DNA of 64,000 bases, taken from G963674685 sp963674685. GTDB lineage: Bacteria; Lernaellota; Lernaellaia; JACKCT01. Numbering within the stretch: position 1 is the first letter of the stretch; each line of letters opens with the position of its first letter. Below, in pieces: positions 17,493-24,966 of the stretch. The notes under the pieces are model-generated. The model made no database searches and had not been told where the DNA came from. It saw only the letters and a program-made list of their open reading frames with translations. The translations under genes and the position numbers were made by a program. Where the stretch lies: assembly GCA_963674685.2 (NCBI GenBank), contig CAXXWT010000002.1, forward strand, positions 372,001 to 436,000, in the 5' to 3' direction.

Positions 17493-19484
17493 ATGAACAT
17501 ACTTCCTGTCAATATTGACGATCTCATTCATGCTCGCGGGGTCGAATCTGAGAGGCGGGAATTTAAAAAAACCTGGGATGACACCACTAGAGGATCAACA
17601 TTACGGTCAATTTGCGCCTTTGCTAACGACCTACACAATTTAAATGGTGGATATGTGATCATAGGGGTAGCGGAACAAGATGGCCGTCCCGTGCTTCCGC
17701 CCTCAGGTTTGACCGAAGACGCTTTGGATCTCATTCAAAGGCAGATCGCAGGCGATTGCCGCGGTAAACTAATCCCTGATTACCTTCCTCTCATTTCCCC
17801 CGAAGTTTTTATGGAAAAGAATATCATCGTCGTTTGGGCTCCGGCAGGTGAAACAAGACCATATCAGGGTCCTCCACGAGAAGGCAAAGGTCGAGAGTAT
17901 TTTGTCCGCGTCGGTTCCGAATCTCAGGCGGCAAGAGGGGATTTGCTTCGACAACTTCAAGAAGTCGCGCCGCGTATTCCCTTTGACGATCGACGCAGAC
18001 ATGACTTGGCGATTACTGAAATCTCAGGCACCTTGGTGCGCAAGTTTCTTTCTGATGTACGAAGTGATTTGGTATCACGGAATCTTGATATGTCGACGGA
18101 AGAACTTGCCAGGGCCATGCGGCTATCGGCTAAAATAAACGGAAGCGAAGTACCTCGAAACATTGCGCTGCTAATGTTTTGCGACACTCCGGCAAAGCAT
18201 TTTCCATATGCCCGGATTGAAATGGCTCATTTTGGTGATGACGCCGGCGGGGACCTCATCGAGGAAAAAGTGATATCCGGCAACATCGAGAGCCAAGCTC
18301 GATCCGCCATCGAAAGCATCAGAAATCTAGCGACGGAAATTGTTCAGAAAGTGTCCGACAGGCCGGAAGCAACACGTTTTGTCAGCTACCCCTACCAAGC
18401 GGTTGAAGAAGCGCTGGTTAATGCCGTGATTCACCGGGGCTATGACGCGCCGCCAGAACCTATAAAAGTTTATTTTTATCCGGACAGACTGGAAATCACG
18501 AGTTATCCGGGACCCGTTACCGGATTCGATAAAAAGTATCTGGAACCAGGGGCTCATTTTCCTCCTCCGCCGGCTCGAAATCGTCGCATAGGGGAATTTT
18601 TTAAAGAACTACGACTCGCTGAACTTCGTGGAACAGGTTTGCCGAAAATTCGTAGAGACATGAAAAACAATGGTTCTCCAGAGCCGAGCTTCGACTTCGA
18701 TGAAGCGAGAACTTACTTTCGCGTCACTTTACCGGCTCATCCTGGATATGTCATCCTCCAGGCAATAAGACAAAGCGCTCAACTATGGCATACGGGAGAA
18801 AAACAAAGAGCTATTGATCATCTCGTTGAAGTGCGAAAAAGTAATCCCAAATCCGGTGTTCTTGCCGGACAACTCATCGGATATTCAGCCGAGCTTGGCA
18901 ATATCACACTCGCGCGCCGCGTGCTGACTGAAATCGAGCAGATGGAAGGTGCGACTGATCGTCATATTGCATATATTGCTCTCGCAAAAGCTCTATTGGA
19001 TAATCAGGATTTCGAGCAAGCTCGAGAGTTGCTGAAGAATATACCGACACCTCCCAATGCATTTGAAGCAGTTGAACTAGCAATTTTGAACAAACGATCA
19101 AATAAATATGAAAAGGCTCACAGAATTTTTTTATCAATCGCCTCCGACATTCAAACAGATCCGAAAGCGCTCCATGAGTTTGCCCAAACGAAAATGAAGC
19201 TTGCTTCAGGGATTCACCCAAAAAGCAAAGCAGAATTTAATAGTCGCACAAAACTCAATCGGGAATCGATGACTCTTTTGAGACGAGTGTTATCACTTGC
19301 GTCCGACCAATCCACTCGAACCGCCTGGGCATGGTTTGACCTTGCAAGGACTATGTCGTGGCTTAAGGAACCGGAAGCTGAGGTGCGAAAAGCGTGCGAA
19401 AAAGCGATTGAACTGGAACCTGGAGAAACGCGTTTTCAGCAATGGCTGGAGCGCCGATCAAATCATTCAAACGCGAATCGATGA
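17493..19484 (+). CDS. AlbA/Schlafen-type putative DNA-binding protein with GHKL-like ATPase and TPR-like C-terminus
   Basis: 663 aa, clearly lower in GC than its surroundings. Residues ~10-170 are an AlbA_2 (Schlafen/divergent AAA_4) domain: ESERREFKKTW, SICAFANDLHNLNGGYVIIG and later YFVRVGSESQAA. Residues ~290-420 match the HATPase_c_4 module that usually follows it: YPYQAVEEALVNAVIHRGYD (the N-box-like Asn), then ELRGTGLPKIRRDMKNNGSP. From ~430 to the end there are helical repeats with TPR-like spacing (GEKQRAIDHLVEVRKSNP, NQDFEQARELLKNIP). Proteins of this class are transcription regulators or defence factors; which applies here is unknown. It is flanked by copies of a lipoprotein 3' end, which suggests it arrived as a small insert. 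Confidence 0.85.
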   Translation: MNILPVNIDDLIHARGVESERREFKKTWDDTTRGSTLRSICAFANDLHNLNGGYVIIGVAEQDGRPVLPPSGLTEDALDLIQRQIAGDCRGKLIPDYLPLISPEVFMEKNIIVVWAPAGETRPYQGPPREGKGREYFVRVGSESQAARGDLLRQLQEVAPRIPFDDRRRHDLAITEISGTLVRKFLSDVRSDLVSRNLDMSTEELARAMRLSAKINGSEVPRNIALLMFCDTPAKHFPYARIEMAHFGDDAGGDLIEEKVISGNIESQARSAIESIRNLATEIVQKVSDRPEATRFVSYPYQAVEEALVNAVIHRGYDAPPEPIKVYFYPDRLEITSYPGPVTGFDKKYLEPGAHFPPPPARNRRIGEFFKELRLAELRGTGLPKIRRDMKNNGSPEPSFDFDEARTYFRVTLPAHPGYVILQAIRQSAQLWHTGEKQRAIDHLVEVRKSNPKSGVLAGQLIGYSAELGNITLARRVLTEIEQMEGATDRHIAYIALAKALLDNQDFEQARELLKNIPTPPNAFEAVELAILNKRSNKYEKAHRIFLSIASDIQTDPKALHEFAQTKMKLASGIHPKSKAEFNSRTKLNRESMTLLRRVLSLASDQSTRTAWAWFDLARTMSWLKEPEAEVRKACEKAIELEPGETRFQQWLERRSNHSNANR

Positions 19485-19529
19485 TGTGAATTGATAAACA
19501 AACGCTCCTATGGCAATTGTTCATAATCC

Positions 19530-20801
19530 TTAGACGCCGAAATCCAATTCATAGCGGTAGATGTACGTGGGGCCGAGTTGTCCTTTGACCCAGATGAGGT
19601 CCGGGCCGGTCAGGGGCGAGGAATAGTTGTAAACGACAAAGGAATCTTCGTTTTCCTTGATCAATCCGGGAAAGCACGTGTCGCCGCGTGAGGGCAGATC
19701 GACCAGAAATTCGACTGAAAGTTCGTCGGGGTCGATTCGCCAAAGAGAAGTTCTTTTTGGGTGCGTCCAGTAATCCAGTTCATACATCAGAAAACGCATC
19801 GTTTCCGGCAGATGATTCCAGCCCAGGTCGTAATCTCCGCTGGCGTTGAGGTTGCGGCGGCCGATCAGATAAATATCCGATCCGTGTTTGAAAACCAGCG
19901 GCGAGTCGTATTTCTTCTTGTCCGGCGCGCACTCCCAGACCCCCGGATCGTTTGCCGGCGCGCGGCATATTTTCGACCCCCAGCCGTCCTCGTCGCCTTT
20001 TTCGTTTCGGCAAAGCGCTATGACATCGCCGTTATCCAGAAATTCGAAATCCGTTTCGGAACATCCGCCCCGAATCACCACGGGCCGCCCGGCGACGACC
20101 GGCTCCCAGTCGTATCCGTCTTGCGTCGTCAGCCAGTGAACCTCCATGTCGCCGCCCTCGGGATCGTAGATGCTTTCGCCGCCGGTGTAGGCCAGCATGT
20201 AGGGGACTTCGTCGATGGTTTTGGTTCTCCAGGCGATGAAGTTGCTTTCCTCCAAAATATTTTGCGGTTCGCTCCAGTCAGCCGGGCCGTTGTAGCGCGT
20301 GACCGCAAGGCCCTGCGGCTCGAAATCCAGCGGATTTTCACCCAGCAGCGAGACGTAAAGAAAAAGTTTTCCGTCAAAACTGAGCAAACGCGGCTCACGC
20401 AAATCCGTCCCCATGGCGATGGATGTTTCTAATTCCCAGGTTTGCTCGTCCGTACTGCCGACCACGTAAACAATCGCGTTGGCGTCGGCAAAATGCGTGG
20501 CGGCGGTGCGAAAAGCCAGAAAGACTTTGCCGTCGTGTTTGACTACGTCCAGGTTGTTGTTGGCGTTATTTAAAACGACGGAATCGGGCAGGCCGTCGGA
20601 GGGGACGATGCGCGTGTAAGATATCAGACCGTTTGAGATATCGTCGTCATCGTCATCGGCGCCCGTGTCATCATCCGCGTCGTCGCAATCTTCATCAGCC
20701 TGCCCTGAGCATGTCGAAGAGTCATCATCCCCGCACGCCTGCGTGAATAACGCGCATAATATCAGCATCAGGGCTACGGTTAAATTTTTACATAATCCCA
20801 T
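19530..20801 (-). CDS. lipoprotein with Asp-rich linker and sialidase-like propeller
   Basis: Exported lipoprotein (423 aa) with signal peptide and lipobox TQAC, followed by an Asp-rich linker (GDDDSSTCSGQADEDCDDAD...). The rest reads as a five- or six-bladed glycosidase/sialidase-like propeller: DGKVFLAFRTAATHF, LREPRLLSFDGKLFLYVS, SETDFEFLDNGDVIALCRNE and SPLVFKHGSDIYLIGRR. No full Asp-box set (SxDxGxTW) was found, so the activity is uncertain. The linker contains a 25-bp dispersed repeat encoding STCSGQAD (see 20695). A 3'-end copy of this gene lies at 17255. Confidence 0.82.
   Translation of the reverse strand: MGLCKNLTVALMLILCALFTQACGDDDSSTCSGQADEDCDDADDDTGADDDDDDISNGLISYTRIVPSDGLPDSVVLNNANNNLDVVKHDGKVFLAFRTAATHFADANAIVYVVGSTDEQTWELETSIAMGTDLREPRLLSFDGKLFLYVSLLGENPLDFEPQGLAVTRYNGPADWSEPQNILEESNFIAWRTKTIDEVPYMLAYTGGESIYDPEGGDMEVHWLTTQDGYDWEPVVAGRPVVIRGGCSETDFEFLDNGDVIALCRNEKGDEDGWGSKICRAPANDPGVWECAPDKKKYDSPLVFKHGSDIYLIGRRNLNASGDYDLGWNHLPETMRFLMYELDYWTHPKRTSLWRIDPDELSVEFLVDLPSRGDTCFPGLIKENEDSFVVYNYSSPLTGPDLIWVKGQLGPTYIYRYELDFGV
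20695..20719 (-). repeat. 25-bp dispersed repeat inside a linker, copy 1
   Basis: CTTCGACATGCTCAGGGCAG then GCTGA on the minus strand. It differs by one base from the copies at 60288-60312 and 63001-63025. All three lie in the same frame in Asp-rich linkers and encode ST(C/G)SGQAD. Confidence 0.85.
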
Positions 20802-20961
20802 TTAAGCATCTCCTATCGATTTTCCTGCGGGCATATAAAAACACAAAAGCAAAATAATCAACGGGGGCGCTTGAAAGTCCTATTGGGATTGACGCATTTG
20901 GCCCCCGGACCTAATCTCTAACTCAGGTCACAATTTAATTGACTGACTTTGAGAATTCGCC

Positions 20962-22374
20962 ATGCAATGCAAATTTTGCCTCTCTCCGATCAGACCCGAG
21001 GCGAAGTTTTGCGAAAATTGCGGTCAGCCCGCCGGGAAAACGGAAAAATTCTGCGCGGAATGCGGGGCGAAAAGCCCGGCTACGGCGAGGTTTTGCGGCG
21101 AATGCGGCCATAAATTTGAGGTCGAGGCCTTCCGCGACCAGGTCGGCGAAAGCGGCTTCGCCACGCACAGCCAGGTGGAGCGAACGGTCAGGCCTTTCCG
21201 CGAACAGGGCGAAAAACTCCTGCAGGAAGGCTTTCCCGACGAGGCTCACGGGATGTTCAAATCGGGCATCCAGATGCTTGACGCCCGTTTTTCGGGCGAC
21301 GAAAGCCCTTCCTATCATAACGCCCGGGCCAGCGTTTTTACCGGAATGTCCAACGTGTACAAACAGCGCGGCGACAACGAAAAAGCGCTGGAATGGCTTT
21401 GCAAGGCCCGGGACGAACTCACGGGGCTGGACGATTTCCCGTTCCGGCTTCAACTGGCGGAAATCCATCAACTGATCGGCTGGAGTTATTACCGCAAAGG
21501 AGATATGCGCGAAGCGGCCATGAGTTATTATCGCGGCCTCGCCATTTTGGAAAAAACCGCCGAGAACAAACAGGGTGCCATGCTCTACCAGGGCTTGGGC
21601 AAACTCTTTCGCGCCCTGGGCAACAACGAGGATTCCCTTCCCTACCTGAAGCGGGACCGGCAAATCCGGGTGAAAATCGGCGACGAGCTGGGCAACTCCA
21701 TCGCGTCGACGAATCTGGGAGTTTTCTTCGCGCAGATGGGCGACTACGCCGCGGCCCAGCAGAACTATCAGGAAGCGCAGGAGATCAGCATTCGGTTGAA
21801 CGATCTGGAAGGAATCGCCATCGGAAAAGCCAACCTCGGTTATGTCCGCTATGAACAGGGCGATTACGAAGGTGCGACGCAGCTTCTTGAAAGCGCCATA
21901 GAACTGGCGGCCGAGAAATGGTCATGGGTGCTTCCGCTGCTCTACAGTTATCAGGCCCGCATCGCCGCCGCGCAGCGGAATCCCGAAAAAGTTCTGAAGT
22001 ATGTCGAAAAGGCGCGCAGCGCCTGCGGCGAATATATCTCCAATCCGGATCGGGCGATTCAAACGGAACTCGAAGCTCTGGCCCGATTCGATCAGAAAGA
22101 TCACGAAGGATCGTTCGCCCTGATGGAGAAGACCATGGAGATATACGAGTCCGTCAATATCGGTTTCGATCATTACGTGATGCTGCTGAATTACGGCGCA
22201 AGAATCGTCGAACATTGCCGGGGCCTGAAGTCCGGTCCGGCGAAAAGGCAGCTTCTAAACAAGGCCGTTGAACTCGTGGGCCGCGCCACGGACGGCTTCG
22301 CCAAACTCGGCAACGGAAAATACACCGTCGTATGCCGGAAATTGCTCGACGCCATTTCCAGAGACTTTAAATAA
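20962..22374 (+). CDS. zinc-ribbon and TPR protein
   Basis: 470-aa cytoplasmic protein. The first ~55 residues hold zinc ribbons in CxxC pairs: CKFC, CENCG, CAECG and CGECG. From ~residue 65 onward the protein is built of TPR helices: YNARASVFTGMSNVYKQRGD, LHQLIGWSYYRKGD-like, LGVFFAQMGDYAAAQQNYQE and LGYVRYEQGDYEGATQLLES are clear repeat units. It has no catalytic motif. Its stop codon overlaps the ATG of the kinase gene (TAATG), so the two are translationally coupled; a scaffold or sensor role for the kinase is inferred. Confidence 0.85.
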   Translation: MQCKFCLSPIRPEAKFCENCGQPAGKTEKFCAECGAKSPATARFCGECGHKFEVEAFRDQVGESGFATHSQVERTVRPFREQGEKLLQEGFPDEAHGMFKSGIQMLDARFSGDESPSYHNARASVFTGMSNVYKQRGDNEKALEWLCKARDELTGLDDFPFRLQLAEIHQLIGWSYYRKGDMREAAMSYYRGLAILEKTAENKQGAMLYQGLGKLFRALGNNEDSLPYLKRDRQIRVKIGDELGNSIASTNLGVFFAQMGDYAAAQQNYQEAQEISIRLNDLEGIAIGKANLGYVRYEQGDYEGATQLLESAIELAAEKWSWVLPLLYSYQARIAAAQRNPEKVLKYVEKARSACGEYISNPDRAIQTELEALARFDQKDHEGSFALMEKTMEIYESVNIGFDHYVMLLNYGARIVEHCRGLKSGPAKRQLLNKAVELVGRATDGFAKLGNGKYTVVCRKLLDAISRDFK

Positions 22375-24647
22375 TGCCCAAACCGTTCGGTAAATTTCAG
22401 CTGACCGACAAAATCGCGCAAGGCGGCATGGGCATTGTCTACAAAGGGATCGTGCGAGGCGCCGACGGATTCGAAAAAACCGTCTGCATCAAGCAGATTT
22501 TGCCGGAGTATTGCGCGCAGGAAACTTACATCAAGCATTTTCGTCGTGAAGCGCTCGTGGCCGCGCATTTGAATCATCCCAACATCGTGCAGACCTACCA
22601 TTTCGATAAAGTCGGCGATCAGTATTACATCGAGATGGAGTACATCGACGGCGTGGATCTGGCGCGTTTGAAAACAAGAGCGCAAAGGATGGATTACCCC
22701 GCGCCTGTCAATGTCATTCTGGACATCGTCAAGCAGGTGTGCGAAGGGCTCGATTACGCCTACTGCCTGGAAGGTTCCGGGGGCGAGTCTCTGAAGCTCG
22801 TCCATCGCGATCTCGATCCGAAAAACGTCATCGTTTCCTTCGACGGCCACGCGAAGATCATTGATTTCGGGCTGGTCAAAGCCAAGGAAGAAGTCAGCGA
22901 CGTCAGCGGCTCCAACGTTTTCAAAGGGAAAGTCGCCTACGCCGCGCCGGAGCAGTTTGAAGCGAAAAATATCGACAACCGGACGGATATTTACGCCCTG
23001 GGCACGCTGTTTTACGAGATGGTGGTCGGGCAAAACCCCTTCGCCAAGAAAGGCATCCGGGCCGTCATTCGCATGAAAATGGGTGGGGACTTTCCCCATC
23101 CGAAACTGGCGGCGCCGGATTTGCCCATGGAACTGGCGGACGTCATCATGAAATGCATGGCCGTCGATCCCGACGACCGTTTTCAGTCGTCGATGGATCT
23201 CATTGACGCCATCGAGGAAATCGAACATCTGGCCGGCGCGCAAATCAGCACGAAGGAATACGTCCGGTATATTTTCGATAAGCTGAGGCCGCGGGAAAAG
23301 CAGCGGCTGGAAAAAAAGCTGGGATCGAAATTTATTAAGCGCCTGGACAGCCAATCCGCCGCCGGCGCCGTTTCCTCGGCTGTGCAGAAGGCTTTGAGCA
23401 GATACGTCGATAAAGCCAGGCTTCTTTCGCCTGAGCTGGGCGTCCGCCGGGAGGAAGTGGCCAGGATCGTTCAGGTATTTCCCGAGGATCCCCGCGAGGC
23501 GGTATTGCGTATTAAGGCCATGACCGAAAGCATCCTGCGGGATTTGTGCAGAAAGATAGGCGCCGACCATCCCGGATCGACTCCCCTGGATGCGATTGAC
23601 CGGCTGGCCGCCGACGGCGTTTTGCCCATCAATGTCGCCACGCCCCTGCTGACGATAAAAGCCGGCGCCCAAAAGCTTGTGACCGACGTCGAATACAGCG
23701 ATTCCGGTTTGGATCCCGCGGGATTATTATCGGCGCTTTTTGAAGTGATCGACTGGTATTACTGCAAATTCTTCAAGGGTCCCAGATTGTCGGGCATTTA
23801 TGAAGTTGCTTCCGCCCGCACGATTCTGCAGGCCGATTCCGGGGAGCAGCCCACCATCCTGGAGAGCGTGGCGGATTCCGAGGCGGCGACGAGCCTGGGC
23901 CGCATGGCGGTTTCGCCGCTGCTGCCGGCAATGCTGCCCGTCGAGGCCGGTGAGTTTTTCATCAACGCCAAAGCCGCGGAAGATGATCAGGCGCCGGATT
24001 CGCGCTTCAGCAAGGCGGTTTATCTGCCGCCCTTTTCCATCGGAATGTTTCCCGTCACGAACGAAGAATACCGCTACTTTCTGACTTCCGTCGGTCGCAG
24101 CGAGCCGAAAAACGCTGCCATACCAAATCTTTGTGCGCCGGATCGTCCCGTCACCGGCGTGACCTGCGAAGACGCTTTGGCGTATTGCGCCTGGCTCAGT
24201 GAACTGACGGGCAAGAAATATCGCCTGCCCACCGAACTGGAATGGGAAAAGACCGCCCGGGGCGGCGTCCTTCTGGAAGGCGAGGACAATCCCGCGCCCC
24301 TGCGCCGATATCCCTGGGGCGACAAATTCCTGGAAGGGCGCGCCAACGTGGGAGGGCGTTACGGAGGCGTGACGGCGATACAGGAGTTCGCCTTTGGGAA
24401 AAGTCCGTACGGTTGTTTCGACATGATCGGCAACATCTGGGAATGGAACGCCGACTGGTTCGCTCCCGATTCGTTTCATCGCTACATCGCCGGAGATATG
24501 GCGGCGCCGGATTCGGGAGGGCAAAAAGTCCTTCGGGGAGGATCATGGTACGCGCCCAGGGAAAAGTGCCGGATCTTCCATCGCGCGCACGGCAAACCCG
24601 GCGCCTGGGATTTTGATATCGGATTCCGTCTCGCCTGCGACCAGTAG
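22374..24647 (+). CDS. Ser/Thr protein kinase fused to a formylglycine-generating-enzyme-like domain
   Basis: 757 aa, two main domains. The N-terminal eukaryotic-type kinase has the Gly loop IAQGGMGIVYKG near residue 16, the VCIKQI Lys, HRDLDPKNVIV as catalytic loop (the usual HRDLKP Lys is Asp) and IIDFGLVKAK (DFG). Residues ~300-500 are a helical linker of unknown type with no obvious membrane segment. The C-terminal ~230 residues are an FGE-sulfatase (C-type-lectin-like) domain: FPVTNEEYRYFL, YRLPTELEWEKTARGG, GCFDMIGNIWEWNADWF and VLRGGSWYAPREKCR. The lack of a membrane helix suggests a cytoplasmic protein. It is coupled to the zinc-ribbon/TPR gene upstream. FGE-like domains fused to kinases are usually ligand-binding rather than sulfatase-activating. 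Confidence 0.9.
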   Translation: MPKPFGKFQLTDKIAQGGMGIVYKGIVRGADGFEKTVCIKQILPEYCAQETYIKHFRREALVAAHLNHPNIVQTYHFDKVGDQYYIEMEYIDGVDLARLKTRAQRMDYPAPVNVILDIVKQVCEGLDYAYCLEGSGGESLKLVHRDLDPKNVIVSFDGHAKIIDFGLVKAKEEVSDVSGSNVFKGKVAYAAPEQFEAKNIDNRTDIYALGTLFYEMVVGQNPFAKKGIRAVIRMKMGGDFPHPKLAAPDLPMELADVIMKCMAVDPDDRFQSSMDLIDAIEEIEHLAGAQISTKEYVRYIFDKLRPREKQRLEKKLGSKFIKRLDSQSAAGAVSSAVQKALSRYVDKARLLSPELGVRREEVARIVQVFPEDPREAVLRIKAMTESILRDLCRKIGADHPGSTPLDAIDRLAADGVLPINVATPLLTIKAGAQKLVTDVEYSDSGLDPAGLLSALFEVIDWYYCKFFKGPRLSGIYEVASARTILQADSGEQPTILESVADSEAATSLGRMAVSPLLPAMLPVEAGEFFINAKAAEDDQAPDSRFSKAVYLPPFSIGMFPVTNEEYRYFLTSVGRSEPKNAAIPNLCAPDRPVTGVTCEDALAYCAWLSELTGKKYRLPTELEWEKTARGGVLLEGEDNPAPLRRYPWGDKFLEGRANVGGRYGGVTAIQEFAFGKSPYGCFDMIGNIWEWNADWFAPDSFHRYIAGDMAAPDSGGQKVLRGGSWYAPREKCRIFHRAHGKPGAWDFDIGFRLACDQ

Positions 24648-24966
24648 GGGCAACCCCCCGTGGTTGCCCGTCTTGCGGGCGGCATGGACAAGTCGTCTGC
24701 GAGCGTCAGCGAGCATACCCTTGTCCGTGTCATTTCTGTCTTCATCGGAATATGAATAGTTCCAATCAGCACGGACAAGCGCCCTCAGCTAAAGCTTCAG
24801 GCCGAGAAGCTTGTCCGTGCCGCGCACGGGCGGCAATCTCCGCGTTGCCCGTATAAAAGATTTTCGTTTTGATCGCTTGCCATGTTTTATGGCTTTTGTG
24901 TATTCTAAAGGGCGTAATCAAAATTTGATTGTGAAAACTACTCATGTTGATCGTTGGGAGGTAAAA
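24648..24966. repeat. intergenic region with palindromic dispersed repeats
   Basis: Directly after the kinase stop there is GGGCAACC...GGTTGCCC (24649-24669), which may also slow transcription. It is followed by a larger imperfect inverted repeat: GGCATGGACAAGTCG near 24682 and CTTGTCCGTG(T)C near 24731, then GCACGGACAAGC near 24770 and GCTTGTCCGTGCC near 24809. The first part, with AGCG(T/C)CAGCGAGCAT, recurs at 37670-37720. The promoter of the next lipoprotein gene should lie after 24850. Confidence 0.6.

Noticed and set aside
22191..23672. Long antisense open frame (493 codons) over the TPR and kinase genes
   Set aside because: Overlaps two well-supported genes and shows no recognisable domain.
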